A stretch of 64,000 nt of DNA from Pachyseris speciosa (GCA_016490735.1 JAEMWC010000391.1:588501-652500); one strand, 5' to 3'; positions 1-9,000 are shown, counted from the first letter of the stretch. Numbers and translations: made by a program. Notes: generated from the letters alone by a model not told the origin.

Positions 1-2
1 TT

Positions 3-461
3 TGGTCCAGTCTTTTTTCACTTGGAACAAGACTATTGCCTTATGCAGGTAAAGCAGTAGCTAAAGCGGCTCCAGCATTGGCTACAGGTGCTCTTTCTTC
101 ATTAGCAAGTCTCGGTGTTGATAAACTATTTGGGAAGAAACAAAGTGGAGGATTTCTTATTCCTAATGCCAATTTATCCCAATTATTGAATGTAGGAAAT
201 TTATTGAATACGAGACAGATGGCAGATATTATTCAAAAAATGCAGTATGGTGGAGACGTTGTTATCAAACCAACAAAAGCGCAGACTGGAAAGGGTATTG
301 GAACAATACTCGCCAGTATTGGAATTCCTTTAGCCATAGAAGCAATTAGAAAATTAACTGGAAAAGGTTTGCATGTTGAAAGCAGCCGTCCAAGACGGTC
401 ATTAGATGTTCACGTTCCAGATTCCATAAGTGGTGGGAAACATGCTATGATTCCATGGTAA
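3..461 (+). CDS. Polinton small virion-type protein, 5' partial
   Basis: The frame is open to the left window edge, so the visible 153 residues lack a proper start. The N-terminal part is rich in Ala, Gly, Leu and Lys. A middle region contains two short stretches (around LLNVGNLL and MADIIQKMQ) followed by a Gly-rich hydrophobic segment with GIGTILASIGIPLA and a basic end. Proteins of this type recur beside the protease in cnidarian Polintons as far as I remember, usually unnamed. The composition would suit a minor virion or membrane-active peptide, but that is inference. It ends 40 bp before the protease gene in the same orientation. No frameshift is visible. Confidence 0.6.
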   Translation, partial: WSSLFSLGTRLLPYAGKAVAKAAPALATGALSSLASLGVDKLFGKKQSGGFLIPNANLSQLLNVGNLLNTRQMADIIQKMQYGGDVVIKPTKAQTGKGIGTILASIGIPLAIEAIRKLTGKGLHVESSRPRRSLDVHVPDSISGGKHAMIPW

Positions 462-500
462 TCCCCTCCTGTTTTTGGTACATGGGATAACCCAATAGGC

Positions 501-1049
501 ATGGGAATGAAAAAAAAAAAGAAAAACCAAAGGAAAAGGACTTCTACTGGGCAAAGACAGTCCATTCAATTCAATCCCCATACTAGGAACCATTTTGTAA
601 ATAAACCCTTATCCAACTTTGATTTAATCAATTGGGTTGAACAACTTGGAATAAAACATTTTAGAGGAGTATTTTCAAGAGACAATATGCCGAGACAAAT
701 AAAAAAGAATGAATGTGGGATAGTCAATCTCGACAGTCAGATTGGACCTGGTACTCACTGGGTATGTTATCGAATTGGTGATAGATACTGTGAATACTTT
801 GACTCATTTGGTTTAATGATGCCAACAGAAGTACAGAAATACATGGCTACAAGTGGAAAACAACTTGAATACTCTGGAGATGAGATACAAGAAAGAGATT
901 CAGTCTTGTGTGGATATTGGTGTTTGTACTATCTTCTCGAGAGACAAAAAGGCAGATCGATTCTTAATACAATACATAATGCTGAATTTGATCCAACAGA
1001 CACAAGAGTCAATCACAGGTTTATCATAAATTATTTCAAGAATATCTAA
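501..1049 (+). CDS. Polinton adenain-like cysteine protease (PRO)
   Basis: This 182-aa protein belongs to the adenovirus-type (C5/Ulp1-fold) cysteine proteases that mature virion proteins. The triad can be seen: His86 in THWV, Asp101 in EYFDSFG and Cys137 in LCGYWC, with Gln130 seven residues before the Cys as the oxyanion-hole residue, the same spacing as adenain. A very Lys-rich leader (residues 3-13) precedes the fold. The chosen ATG is the first in frame; the second Met at residue 3 is possible. The gene ends KNI-stop, and its stop codon lies inside a TATCTAAC motif that also precedes the next gene. No breaks are seen, so this may be the best preserved gene of the plus-strand block. Family assignment is firm; substrate is inferred from the family. 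Confidence 0.9.
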   Translation: MGMKKKKKNQRKRTSTGQRQSIQFNPHTRNHFVNKPLSNFDLINWVEQLGIKHFRGVFSRDNMPRQIKKNECGIVNLDSQIGPGTHWVCYRIGDRYCEYFDSFGLMMPTEVQKYMATSGKQLEYSGDEIQERDSVLCGYWCLYYLLERQKGRSILNTIHNAEFDPTDTRVNHRFIINYFKNI

Positions 1050-1050
1050 C
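1043..1050 (+). promoter_or_regulatory. TATCTAAC junction motif 1
   Basis: The motif follows the protease and lies 9 bp before the ATG at 1059. It contains the protease stop codon and is flanked by AT-rich sequence, like the TCTA late-promoter core reported for CroV and Mavirus. Confidence 0.5.
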
Positions 1051-1058
1051 CAAATTAT

Positions 1059-1199
1059 ATGGAAACAATTATTGTGCAAGTTGTTGGAACACCTGTTGTA
1101 GTTCGTAATGACAAGATAATGATAGTACTCAAGAACCAATTCGGTGAAGATATTATAATAATATGTGAAGTGAAACAAGTTTTTAAAGAAAATATCTAA
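1059..1199 (+). CDS. small Polinton ORF, 46 aa, unknown function
   Basis: An ATG directly follows the TATCTAAC-AT-rich junction after the protease and opens a 46-codon frame rich in Val and Ile (starts METIIVQVVG, ends KENI). The stop codon again lies inside the next TATCTAAC motif. I do not recognise a family. The placement between two copies of the junction motif and the clean frame argue that it is a real small gene rather than chance, but the size makes this uncertain. Confidence 0.5.
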   Translation: METIIVQVVGTPVVVRNDKIMIVLKNQFGEDIIIICEVKQVFKENI

Positions 1200-1200
1200 C
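1193..1200 (+). promoter_or_regulatory. TATCTAAC junction motif 2
   Basis: It overlaps the stop codon of the 46-aa ORF and precedes the DUF5679-type ORF at 1212, with AT-rich sequence after it. Confidence 0.5.
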
Positions 1201-1211
1201 CAATATGTATA

Positions 1212-1370
1212 ATGGTAAAATCATATTGTGTGAAACAGAAGAAAGTCACTGAATGTGTACCAGGAAGTGAAAGATATCAAAAGACAAAAAATGGTCGAAC
1301 TGTGATGAAATGTACTTGTGCTGAATGTGGAATCACAAAGACTAAATTTGTCAGAAATCAGGGAAACTGA
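1212..1370 (+). CDS. DUF5679-type small zinc protein (likely N-terminal part of a broken longer gene)
   Basis: The 52-residue frame begins MVKSYCVKQKK and has a C-terminal CTCAECG pair, with a Lys-Asn-Gly-Arg stretch between, which matches the treble-clef DUF5679 type common in Polintons and related viruses. The first Cys pair is partly changed (CVKQ in place of CVKC). It starts 12 bp after a TATCTAAC motif. The frame ends just before the next protein begins in another frame (open from about 1332). In related cnidarian elements that I remember, this zinc module is fused to the downstream region, so the stop at 1368 probably reflects a frameshift near 1355-1370. Role is unknown; nucleic-acid or virion binding is a guess. 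Confidence 0.65.
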   Translation: MVKSYCVKQKKVTECVPGSERYQKTKNGRTVMKCTCAECGITKTKFVRNQGN

Positions 1371-1414
1371 TTAGCCCGTCTGAAGGGGCGGGCATACTAG
1401 ATTCAGCTGCTGAT

Positions 1415-2152
1415 ATGGCACTGACAGGATTCTTAGAACATGGAGTCCCTTATTTAGCAAAGAAAGGTGTAGAAATGGGAAGATATTATGCTTCTGAAGC
1501 AATGAGAAATCCAAAGCTGCAAAAGAAATTAATTGACAAAGGACTTTCCCTCGCAAAGCCTGCAATCACAAAGGTTGGTAAAGAAGGCTTAATGCAATTG
1601 AGCACTGCTATTAGACCTAAACGCTCTGACAAGAAAAAAATGTATAAAACAGATATTGCTGGAGTTGATTATACACGTGGTGGCTCATTGCTTGGAGATA
1701 TCATGTATGCAAAACCAGAAGATATACAAAAATGGGTAGCTAAAATCAATAAAATGGGAGGCGCGATTGATATCCATAAGGTAATTGGCAAGCTTCCTAA
1801 ACCAAAAGCAGGTTGAACACCAAGTAAATATAAATATATGGGACCATACAATCCATTGCATGAGCAGTTGGAATATGATCCAAATACTGGTGAGGTCTTG
1901 AAATGGAATGTACAACCTTACAATAAGGTGGATGAAATAGCAGCTTATCATGATATTTGTTATGATATGGGAAAAAATAAAGGTGATTGTGATAGAACAA
2001 TGGTCGAGTCACTAGATCAAATACCATATGGTGAGATGCCAAAATGGGGTCAAACAGCCAGATTCTTAATTGACAAAAAACAGAAATTAGGTCTTGGTGT
2101 TTCAAAAAACGGAAAAAGCCGTCGAGTGAAGAAAACTGGCAAGAAAAACTAG
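1415..2152 (+). pseudogene. Polinton minor virion protein with PLA2-like domain, one in-frame stop
   Basis: One continuous frame carries an amphipathic N-terminal region (1415-1816), a single TGA at 1814-1816, and then a phospholipase A2-like domain (from 1838). The PLA2-like part shows a GPYNPL calcium-loop-like motif at its start and the His-Asp dyad in AYHDICYD (residues 38-39 from the second Met), as in parvovirus VP1 unique regions and Polinton/adintovirus minor capsid proteins. In those systems the domain helps particles leave endosomes. The two halves being in the same frame and the missing junction motif between them argue they were one protein. After about 2110 the conserved reading shifts into another frame (TGGCAAGAAAAACTAGCTGA read from its TGG), so a frameshift also exists there. 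Confidence 0.7.
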
Positions 2153-2200
2153 CTGATGAATTACATGCACCCATAAAAAGAAAATTTCACTCGGCGGCGT

Positions 2201-3073
2201 GTGATTGTAAATAAAATTGATGAAATATGGGCAAGTGATCTAGTTGAAATGCAACAGTTCAGTAAATGGAATAAAGGTTATCGATATCTTCTTATGGTCA
2301 TTGATGTCTTCAGCAAATATGGTTGGATTGTCCCATTGAAGGATAAGAAAGGTGAATCTGTCACTGAAGCATTCAAAACAATATTCAAGGAAGGCAGAAA
2401 ACCACAGTATTTATGGGTCGACAAGGGAAAAGAGTTTTACAACAAACACTTGAAGGACTTGCTAGAGAAACATAGTGTACAGATGTACTCAACTGAGAAT
2501 GAAAAGAAGTCATCAGTAGTTGAAAGATGGAATAGGACAATGAAGTCCAAAATGTGGAAGCAGTTCACTGTTCAAGGTAATACACAGTATTTAGACATGT
2601 TACCAAAATTAGTGAAACAGTACAACAACACAAAACATTCAAGCACAAAGATGACACCTACAGAGGCTAGTAAAAAGAGGAATGAAGGAACTGTTTACTT
2701 CAATTTGTATGGTGATATGGCGCCATTAAAACAGAAACTAAAATTTAAAATAGGTGATAAGGTCCGAATATCCAAGTATAAACGGATTGTGTTCGACAAG
2801 GGCTATACACCAAATTGGACTGAAGAAGTGTTCACAGTTGATAAAATCCAATACACTAATCCAATAACATACAAACTAAAAGATCACAACAATGAAGATA
2901 TTGAAGGGAGTTTTTATGAAGCTGAATTATTAAAGGCTAAACAGGATGTTTTCCGTATTGATAAAGTCATTCGCAGAGATTACAAGAAGAAACAAGCTTT
3001 GGTGAAGTGGAATGGTTACAGTGACGAATTTAACAGTTGGATACCATTCAAGGATTTAAAGAAAATTATCTAA
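2201..3073 (+). CDS. Polinton integrase (rve fold) with C-terminal chromodomain
   Basis: This retrovirus-type integrase inserts the element. The catalytic acids are visible as Asp13 (ASDLVEM), Asp74 (WVDKGKEF) and Glu109 (VVERWNR). The spacing is close to D,D-35-E. A basic/SH3-like region follows, then a chromodomain near residues 247-290 with DKVIRR, LVKWNGY and SWIPF. The frame lacks an ATG; it opens just after an A-run at 2181-2184 where the preceding minor-virion frame is displaced by one base. The integrase was therefore probably the C-terminal part of the upstream polyprotein, now split by an indel. The catalytic part itself is uninterrupted. It ends KII-stop, with the stop inside a TATCTAAC motif. 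A chromodomain would direct insertion to marked chromatin (family knowledge). Confidence 0.9.
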   Translation: MIVNKIDEIWASDLVEMQQFSKWNKGYRYLLMVIDVFSKYGWIVPLKDKKGESVTEAFKTIFKEGRKPQYLWVDKGKEFYNKHLKDLLEKHSVQMYSTENEKKSSVVERWNRTMKSKMWKQFTVQGNTQYLDMLPKLVKQYNNTKHSSTKMTPTEASKKRNEGTVYFNLYGDMAPLKQKLKFKIGDKVRISKYKRIVFDKGYTPNWTEEVFTVDKIQYTNPITYKLKDHNNEDIEGSFYEAELLKAKQDVFRIDKVIRRDYKKKQALVKWNGYSDEFNSWIPFKDLKKII

Positions 3074-3074
3074 C
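3067..3074 (+). promoter_or_regulatory. TATCTAAC junction motif 3
   Basis: It overlaps the integrase stop codon and is followed by ATATATATG. The ATG here is followed at once by TAG, so no gene starts at this copy. Confidence 0.45.
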
Positions 3075-3119
3075 ATATATATGTAGACCCTACAGTAAAA
3101 ATTTGTTATTTGCTCATGG

Positions 3120-3147
3120 TAGCCAAGAATATTATTGTTCCTGGCTA
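3120..3147. terminator. 28-bp palindrome after integrase, terminator-like
   Basis: The sequence runs TAGCCAAGAA, an AT-rich centre, and TTCCTGGCTA, so its arms pair with few mismatches. A second version of the same length lies at 4061-4080 continued at 6019-6026, split by the tRNA-like array. Both copies sit just after a gene end. A role as a transcription end signal is inference. Confidence 0.4.
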
Positions 3148-3172
3148 TTTAAAACACAGGTCGAAAATAAAT

Positions 3173-3180
3173 TATCTAAC
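3173..3180 (+). promoter_or_regulatory. TATCTAAC junction motif 4
   Basis: It stands 4 bp before the ATG at 3185 of the BRO-type gene, which supports that start over the upstream ATG-like codons. Confidence 0.5.
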
Positions 3181-3184
3181 ATAT

Positions 3185-3993
3185 ATGCAGATGCAAAAAT
3201 ATTCCTACTTTAATAAAGAATTAGATGTTTCAATAGATTGTTATCTTGATGATAAAAATAACGTTTGGTTCAGAGGAAGAGATATAGCCAAAATTCTTGA
3301 CTATAAAAATCCACAAAGAGCGGTTAGAAATTATGATGATAAAATCTTGATAGACCTCAAAATAATGACGAATAGCAGAGGGACCGAAATTGTCCATCAG
3401 GTCGGAAGCAGAGGGACCGAAAGTGTCCATCAGGTCAAACAGTCTTATAAATGTTTTTTTATAAATGAATCAGGATTTTATTCACTAATACTGTCCTCTA
3501 AAAAACAGGAAGCAGCAAAATTTAAACATTGGGTTACATCAAAAGTATTACCATCAATCAGAAAACAAGGTTATTACAAACAGTTCAATGATAGAAGCAA
3601 TAACATGATATTAATTGAAAGTGAAAATGATTTGCATTATAAGATTGTTTCATTCATCAGAAATAAATATGAAGACGCATTAATGATAGCCGGTTTAGGT
3701 GAAAATCAAATAAGCTCAAATATGAGAATCAGAAGTTATAACAAAGGATATATGTCTGGACAATGCGATTTGATGTTAATGAATCCCACCAGAAAATACA
3801 ATGCTCTTTGTCTTGAATTCAAAAGTCCCACTGGTGTATACCAAGTGTCGGAAAAACAAACAAATATGAAGCAAATGTATGAGAAAAACAAATGCAGATA
3901 TATCATGAGCATTGTTTTGAAGATTTGATTTATGAAATAACCAAACACATGGAAGAAAGCAAATTGTATTTATCACGTATAGGAAAAAACTAA
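3185..3993 (+). pseudogene. BRO-N / VRR-NUC-like Polinton protein with C-terminal frameshift
   Basis: The ATG at 3185 sits directly after TATCTAACATAT. The N-terminal half matches the BRO-N (KilA/Bro) DNA-binding type: WFRGRDIAKILDY, then FFINESGFYSLIL, FKHWVTSKVLPSIRK. The C-terminal half resembles a VRR-NUC/PD-(D/E)XK nuclease: GQCDLMLMNP and LEFKSPTG give the expected Asp and Glu-x-Lys, followed by a conserved SEKQ. The frame ends at 3928, but the neighbouring frame continues as an acidic helix (EDLIYEITKHM) to a stop at 3991, so a one-base shift near 3905 has displaced the end. Residues of the BRO part contain a 33-bp in-frame tandem duplication (3373-3438). Function in the element is unknown; DNA processing during replication is plausible. 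Confidence 0.7.
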
Positions 3994-3997
3994 CTTT

Positions 3998-4005
3998 TAT
4001 CTAAC
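3998..4005 (+). promoter_or_regulatory. TATCTAAC junction motif 5
   Basis: It follows the shifted stop of the BRO-type gene at 3991-3993 and precedes an ATG at 4012 that opens a frame of only 27 codons, cut by the array insertion. Confidence 0.45.
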
Positions 4006-4068
4006 CTATATATGACGAAGAGGTCAGTATTTTTATATAACACTGTATTTGCTATTTTGGTAGCCAAG

Positions 4069-4080
4069 AGTATTTTTATT
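4069..4080. repeat. target-site duplication, left copy (AGTATTTTTATT)
   Basis: It is identical to 6007-6018 on the other side of the array and lies in the centre of the 28-bp Polinton palindrome. Confidence 0.8.
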
Positions 4081-4200
4081 GTGAATGATATATGAAATGA
4101 ATCATATATGAACTGCGGAAATGAAATCAAATGAAGAATGATCCTCGCAGTTGTGAACGCAATTTATGCAATTGCGAAAAGAAGCCTGAAAAAAAATTCA

Positions 4201-4248
4201 GGACTTCAACGGGGTTCGAACCCGTGACCTCGCGATTACCGGTGCGAT

Positions 4249-4274
<26 letters not shown>
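4201..4274 (-). tRNA. tRNA-like gene copy 1 (Thr-GGT-like, atypical anticodon arm)
   Basis: Read on the minus strand it has a 7-bp acceptor stem (GGCTTCA with TGAAGTC), a GCTC/GAGC D arm, a perfect T arm with TTCGAAC, box A TAGCTCAGTTGG and box B GGTTCGAAC, total 74 nt, then an oligo-T run. The anticodon loop by standard numbering is CCGGTAA, giving anticodon GGT (Thr), but position 33 is C instead of U and the anticodon stem (TCGCA against TCGCG) does not pair; a 4-bp TCGC/GCGA stem with a large loop is the alternative. It may be transcribed by Pol III but is doubtful as a working tRNA. Confidence 0.6.
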
Positions 4275-4289
<15 letters not shown>

Positions 4290-4454
4290 AGGTCAATTGT
4301 GGGTTCATATGATCCCGTGAAAGAAATGAGTGTGAATGATATATGAAATGAATCATATATGAACTGCGGAAATGAAATCAAATGAAGAATGATCCTCGCA
4401 GTTGTGAACGCAATTTATGCAATTGCGAAAAGAAGCCTGAAAAAAAAAAATTCA

Positions 4455-4502
4455 GGACTTCAACGGGGTTCGAACCCGTGACCTCGCGATTACCGGTGCG
4501 AT

Positions 4503-4528
<26 letters not shown>
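4455..4528 (-). tRNA. tRNA-like gene copy 2
   Basis: The 74-nt sequence is identical to copy 1; only the downstream A/T run is longer. Confidence 0.6.
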
Positions 4529-4543
<15 letters not shown>

Positions 4544-4706
4544 AGGTCAATTGTGGGTTCATATGATCCCGTGAAAGAAATGAGTGTGAATGATATATGA
4601 AATGAATCATATATGAACTGCGGAAATGAAATCAAATGAAGAATGATCCTCGCAGTTGTGAACGCAATTTATGCAATTGCGAAAAGAAGCCTGAAAAAAA
4701 AATTCA

Positions 4707-4754
4707 GGACTTCAACGGGGTTCGAACCCGTGACCTCGCGATTACCGGTGCGAT

Positions 4755-4780
<26 letters not shown>
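4707..4780 (-). tRNA. tRNA-like gene copy 3
   Basis: The sequence is identical to copy 1, one unit of 252 bp further on. Confidence 0.6.
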
Positions 4781-4795
<15 letters not shown>

Positions 4796-4958
4796 AGGTC
4801 AATTGTGGGTTCATATGATCCCGTGAAAGAAATGAGTGTGAATGATATATGAAATGAATCATATATGAACTGCGGAAATGAAATCAAATGAAGAATGATC
4901 CTCGCAGTTGTGAACGCAATTTATGCAATTGCGAAAAGAAGCCTGAAAAAAAAATTCA

Positions 4959-5006
4959 GGACTTCAACGGGGTTCGAACCCGTGACCTCGCGATTACCGG
5001 TGCGAT

Positions 5007-5032
<26 letters not shown>
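4959..5032 (-). tRNA. tRNA-like gene copy 4
   Basis: The sequence is identical to copy 1, again 252 bp from its neighbour. Confidence 0.6.
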
Positions 5033-5047
<15 letters not shown>

Positions 5048-5210
5048 AGGTCAATTGTGGGTTCATATGATCCCGTGAAAGAAATGAGTGTGAATGATAT
5101 ATGAAATGAATCATATATGAACTGCGGAAATGAAATCAAATGAAGAATGATCCTCGCAGTTGTGAACGCAATTTATGCAATTGCGAAAAGAAGCCTGAAA
5201 AAAAAATTCA

Positions 5211-5258
5211 GGACTTCAACGGGGTTCGAACCCGTGACCTCGCGATTACCGGTGCGAT

Positions 5259-5284
<26 letters not shown>
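5211..5284 (-). tRNA. tRNA-like gene copy 5
   Basis: The sequence is identical to copy 1. It is the last copy before the inversion point. Confidence 0.6.
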
Positions 5285-5299
<15 letters not shown>

Positions 5300-5579
5300 A
5301 GGTCAATTGTGGGTTCATATGATCCCGTGAAAGAAATGAGTGTGAATGATATATGAAATGAATCATATATGAACTGCGGAAATGAAATCAAATGAAGAAT
5401 GATCCTCGCAGTTGTGAACGCAATTTATGCAGGCTTCTTTTCGCAATTGCATAAATTGCGTGCACAACTGCGAGGATCATTCTTCATTTGATTTCATTTC
5501 CGCAGTTCATATATGATTCATTTCATATATCATTCACACTCATTTCTTTCACGGGATCATATGAACCCACAATTGACCT

Positions 5580-5594
<15 letters not shown>

Positions 5595-5620
<26 letters not shown>

Positions 5621-5668
5621 ATCGCACCGGTAATCGCGAGGTCACGGGTTCGAACCCCGTTGAAGTCC
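5595..5668 (+). tRNA. tRNA-like gene copy 6, inverted orientation
   Basis: The sequence is the same as copy 1 but on the plus strand, followed by an uninterrupted T-run of about 23 bases, the longest in the array. Confidence 0.6.
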
Positions 5669-5843
5669 TGAATTTTTTTTTTTTTTTTTTTTTTAGGCTT
5701 CTTTTCGCAATTGCATAAATTGCGTTCACAACTGCGAGGATCATTCTTCATTTGATTTCATTTCCGCAGTTCATATATGATTCATTTCATATATCATTCA
5801 CACTCATTTCTTTCACGGGATCATATGAACCCACAATTGACCT

Positions 5844-5858
<15 letters not shown>

Positions 5859-5884
<26 letters not shown>

Positions 5885-5932
5885 ATCGCACCGGTAATCG
5901 CGAGGTCACGGGTTCGAACCCCATTGAAGTCC
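5859..5932 (+). tRNA. tRNA-like gene copy 7, inverted orientation
   Basis: One base differs from copy 1: the T stem reads CCCAT instead of CCCGT, giving a mismatch-prone A-C pair. The unit then ends at CATTTG, the right border of the array. Confidence 0.55.
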
Positions 5933-6006
5933 TGAATTTTTTTTTCAGGCTTCTTTTCGCAATTGCATAAATTGCGTTCACAACTGCGAGGATCATTCTT
6001 CATTTG

Positions 6007-6018
6007 AGTATTTTTATT
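6007..6018. repeat. target-site duplication, right copy (AGTATTTTTATT)
   Basis: It is identical to 4069-4080. The Polinton palindrome resumes directly after it with CCTGGCTA. Confidence 0.8.
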
Positions 6019-9000
6019 CCTGGCTATTTATTTTGTGATGACCATAAGCATAACTGTTGATTCCGTCTTTTGATAAATATCTTTTGTCATCGAAGCAACT
6101 GAGTGATACTTTGTTGATTTCATAGCTTCCTAATTGATGGTTTTCACTTCTGATTGTTTTCATTTTATGATACATTTGTTTATCATTGAATAGAGTGTCT
6201 TTATAATTTTCATGCTTGATTTCATTTTTGATTGTGTTCTTTTTGATTCCTTTTGCTGTTTTTCCTCCTTTCTGATCATCTTTTATATAGCTATACATCT
6301 TCGATCTCAGTCCTACGAATTCACATATTGGGACTCCAGCAGCCTCATCTTTCATCTTACCAATCACTTTCTTATTGGTCTTATCGGAGAATGGCGAGCT
6401 TTCAGGATAGTCACTGTTATCGAATTTATCTTTATCATTCCAGAAATCCCTATAGACATCTTCTGCTTCAATTTCATATGTCAAACTGTCCGTGTCAGTG
6501 AAGAGCAGCTTAGCCTTATTACCGTACTTTTGTTTAATGTAGTTGTAATGGAAATCGTACATAAGTGTCTTACTAAGATCCAGAATACACATTCCTACAT
6601 ATGCCGGCCTGTTTAGAGTTAGTGTTTCTTTGATCTTATGCACTGCTACCAGATTTTCATTGAATATCTTACTGCTAACATAAGTTGGTTTACTGGCTAA
6701 ATTCAATAGCTTCTTCTCATCTGTCACCAATCTGACATCTACTCTCTTTCTGAGATTTTCCATAGTTTTACCGAATACTGAGTTATTCATCAACTTGAAG
6801 AAATCTTTCTCAAAAGCATTCTTGGCATTAGTTCTTTTCTGTGTATTGAAGTCAATGTACTGTCTCAGCCAAGGTGATTGATTGAACTCAAGCACCCTAT
6901 GGATTTTTGTTACCTTCAAACCAAGATCTGTGTACAATTGTAGGTTCCTGTAATGCAGAACATACTTCTCTTTACTGCATAATGTTGGTATCAGTTTATG
7001 TACCAAACCAGACGATATATTGTATTTATCTGCTATGTCTTTACAGTAATCTGACAGCATGTCTTCAGTTACGTTCACCTTCTCTGGTCCAAGCGGGTAA
7101 TCATTATGCAGATCATGCAACTCCTGGGGATATTCCAGATCAACTTCCAGAATCAAACCCTTATTGCTGTCTTCTCTGTACTTTGTCAGGTTGAGATTAT
7201 TCATTTTATTCTCAGTCATCCATTTGAATCCACCAGTTGGGAGGTATTGGCTCATTGCCCATCCGTATAGATTGTTTGCATCAAGATACATGATGTACTT
7301 TGAGGGCGCCTTCTCATCATACTTCTTCATGTATTTATTATTAGCTTTACCGTAACGATTGGCAATATAGCTGATACCACCTCGCATACCCTTCTCAATG
7401 AACTGGAACATATCAATGTCAGTCATCAATTCCAGTTTGATATCAGTCATCTTCAGCATAGCATCCCATGACAAACCAGGAGATGTGAAGTAGTGACACG
7501 GATCCAGTTTGTAGTACTCGAGACATGTTCTTCTGAAGTTCTCAAATACATCAGCCAACAGGAGTACGTCTGTTTTGAGGTACAGATCATGATACTCACC
7601 CATGTTGTTTAAGGAGAATATATTCCAAACAGTCTGAGCATGTGTGTAGTCTTCATCTGATATATGCGTATCACTCAGTATGCTATAGAATTCTTCTTTT
7701 GAGGGCAGCTTCTGATTGAAGTTATCAAAACTGTCCATGTAGTCGTAAGGATAAACACCTTTCTGTGCCATCAGATTAAGATCCTTTCCCTTAAACTCTT
7801 GTGAGGTGTATTTTAAGGCTTCTTTTGGTAGATTGCCTACAAGTTTTTCCAAACTAGAGCTCATGAACTGGAAACTATCAAGAAAGGTCAAGTGATTGCC
7901 AAGCATGAAAGCCATATACTTCTCCATGTTATTTGGGATAGCATTGATGTTCATTTGACAGTCTTCACCTTTTTTATTTGTGAAGGTGTGTTTCTTGACA
8001 ATGGATCCAATCTCCTGCATAATAAAATGACTATCATAACCTCTTAGATTGTGAAATATAACAGGTATCTTTATTTCTTCTGGATTGACTCTAAGTTTCA
8101 GGTTACATTCTTGATGAGCTGATCCTCTATACTGGCCAGTAATATGACAGTGATCTCGTACTCGAATATCTTTGTCAGTGTATTTTTTATCACAAATGTG
8201 ACATTCTTTGGCTTTTCGGAATTTCTCTTCATCATCTTTAGTCATTTTCAATGGTTTGTTGAATTCTTTTTTCATAACCTTCTTGCAATATTTAACTTCC
8301 TCCAACATAGCTTCCATGAATTTGTATACAGCCTTTTCACCCCTGTATATTGCTGCAGGTTTGCTGTATTTATCGTCATAACAACAAACAACCTTGTAAC
8401 CATATCCACAATCAGTATGCTTCTGATAGGCTTCAGTGTATGATTTATCATTGTTGGGTTGACAACCGTGTATTTTTTCAGTTATAGCCTCAAAATCAGC
8501 ATAGATTACAAATGGTACCTGCTGTTGTTTATGGAAGTTGTTGAATTTTAGAATATTATCGTCTTTGTTTGGCATCTTTATTGCTTGTGTGGCATTAACC
8601 AGTATGCAGTTGTCCACATGATCATTCAAAACCCTTTCTGAGCTGAAACATTGTAGACAGTGCATGCAAAAGTGTTTTCTTTCATTGTGCTTTGTTTTGT
8701 TGCGCATGAATCTGTTGAAATCTTTAATTAAAACGTAGTGTTTGTTTTCATTTTCTGTAATCAATAGAAGATTCAAACAGTCTTCATATTTTTCTTTTGA
8801 AACGTAAATTGGATATGGTTGTTTGTTTTCATAACCAAATACATTGATGTTGATCTCATTTTGTTTTTCTATCTTGTTGTACTGTTTAGTTGTGACAGGG
8901 AATTCAACCCCCGAATAATCTAACGTATTAATATGTTGTCTATCAAATTTTTTTATTCTCTGAGGGTCTTTAGCTTGTGGATTCAAATGTCTGATGTGAC

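Larger units (their letters stand above)
4081..6006. mobile_element. tandem and inverted array of a tRNA-bearing 252-bp unit, inserted into the Polinton
   Basis: The segment consists of five direct units of about 252 bp (tRNA-like gene on the minus strand), then an inversion near 5430-5455, then two units in the opposite direction. Units are nearly identical except for the length of the A/T run and a few bases. Each holds a 74-nt tRNA-like gene with an oligo-T terminator. The array is flanked by a direct repeat, AGTATTTTTATT at 4069-4080 and 6007-6018 (GAGTATTTTTATT if one more base is counted), so it arrived as one insertion. Its right end, CATTCTTCATTTG, is the same as at the second locus (14190). 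A 12-14 bp duplication suits target-primed insertion of a SINE-like element better than most cut-and-paste transposons; this is inference. Confidence 0.8.

Noticed and set aside
4131..5996. Seven repeated ~70-codon ORFs in the tRNA array
   Set aside because: They are translations of the tRNA-like genes and flanks, present in every unit and not protein-like.
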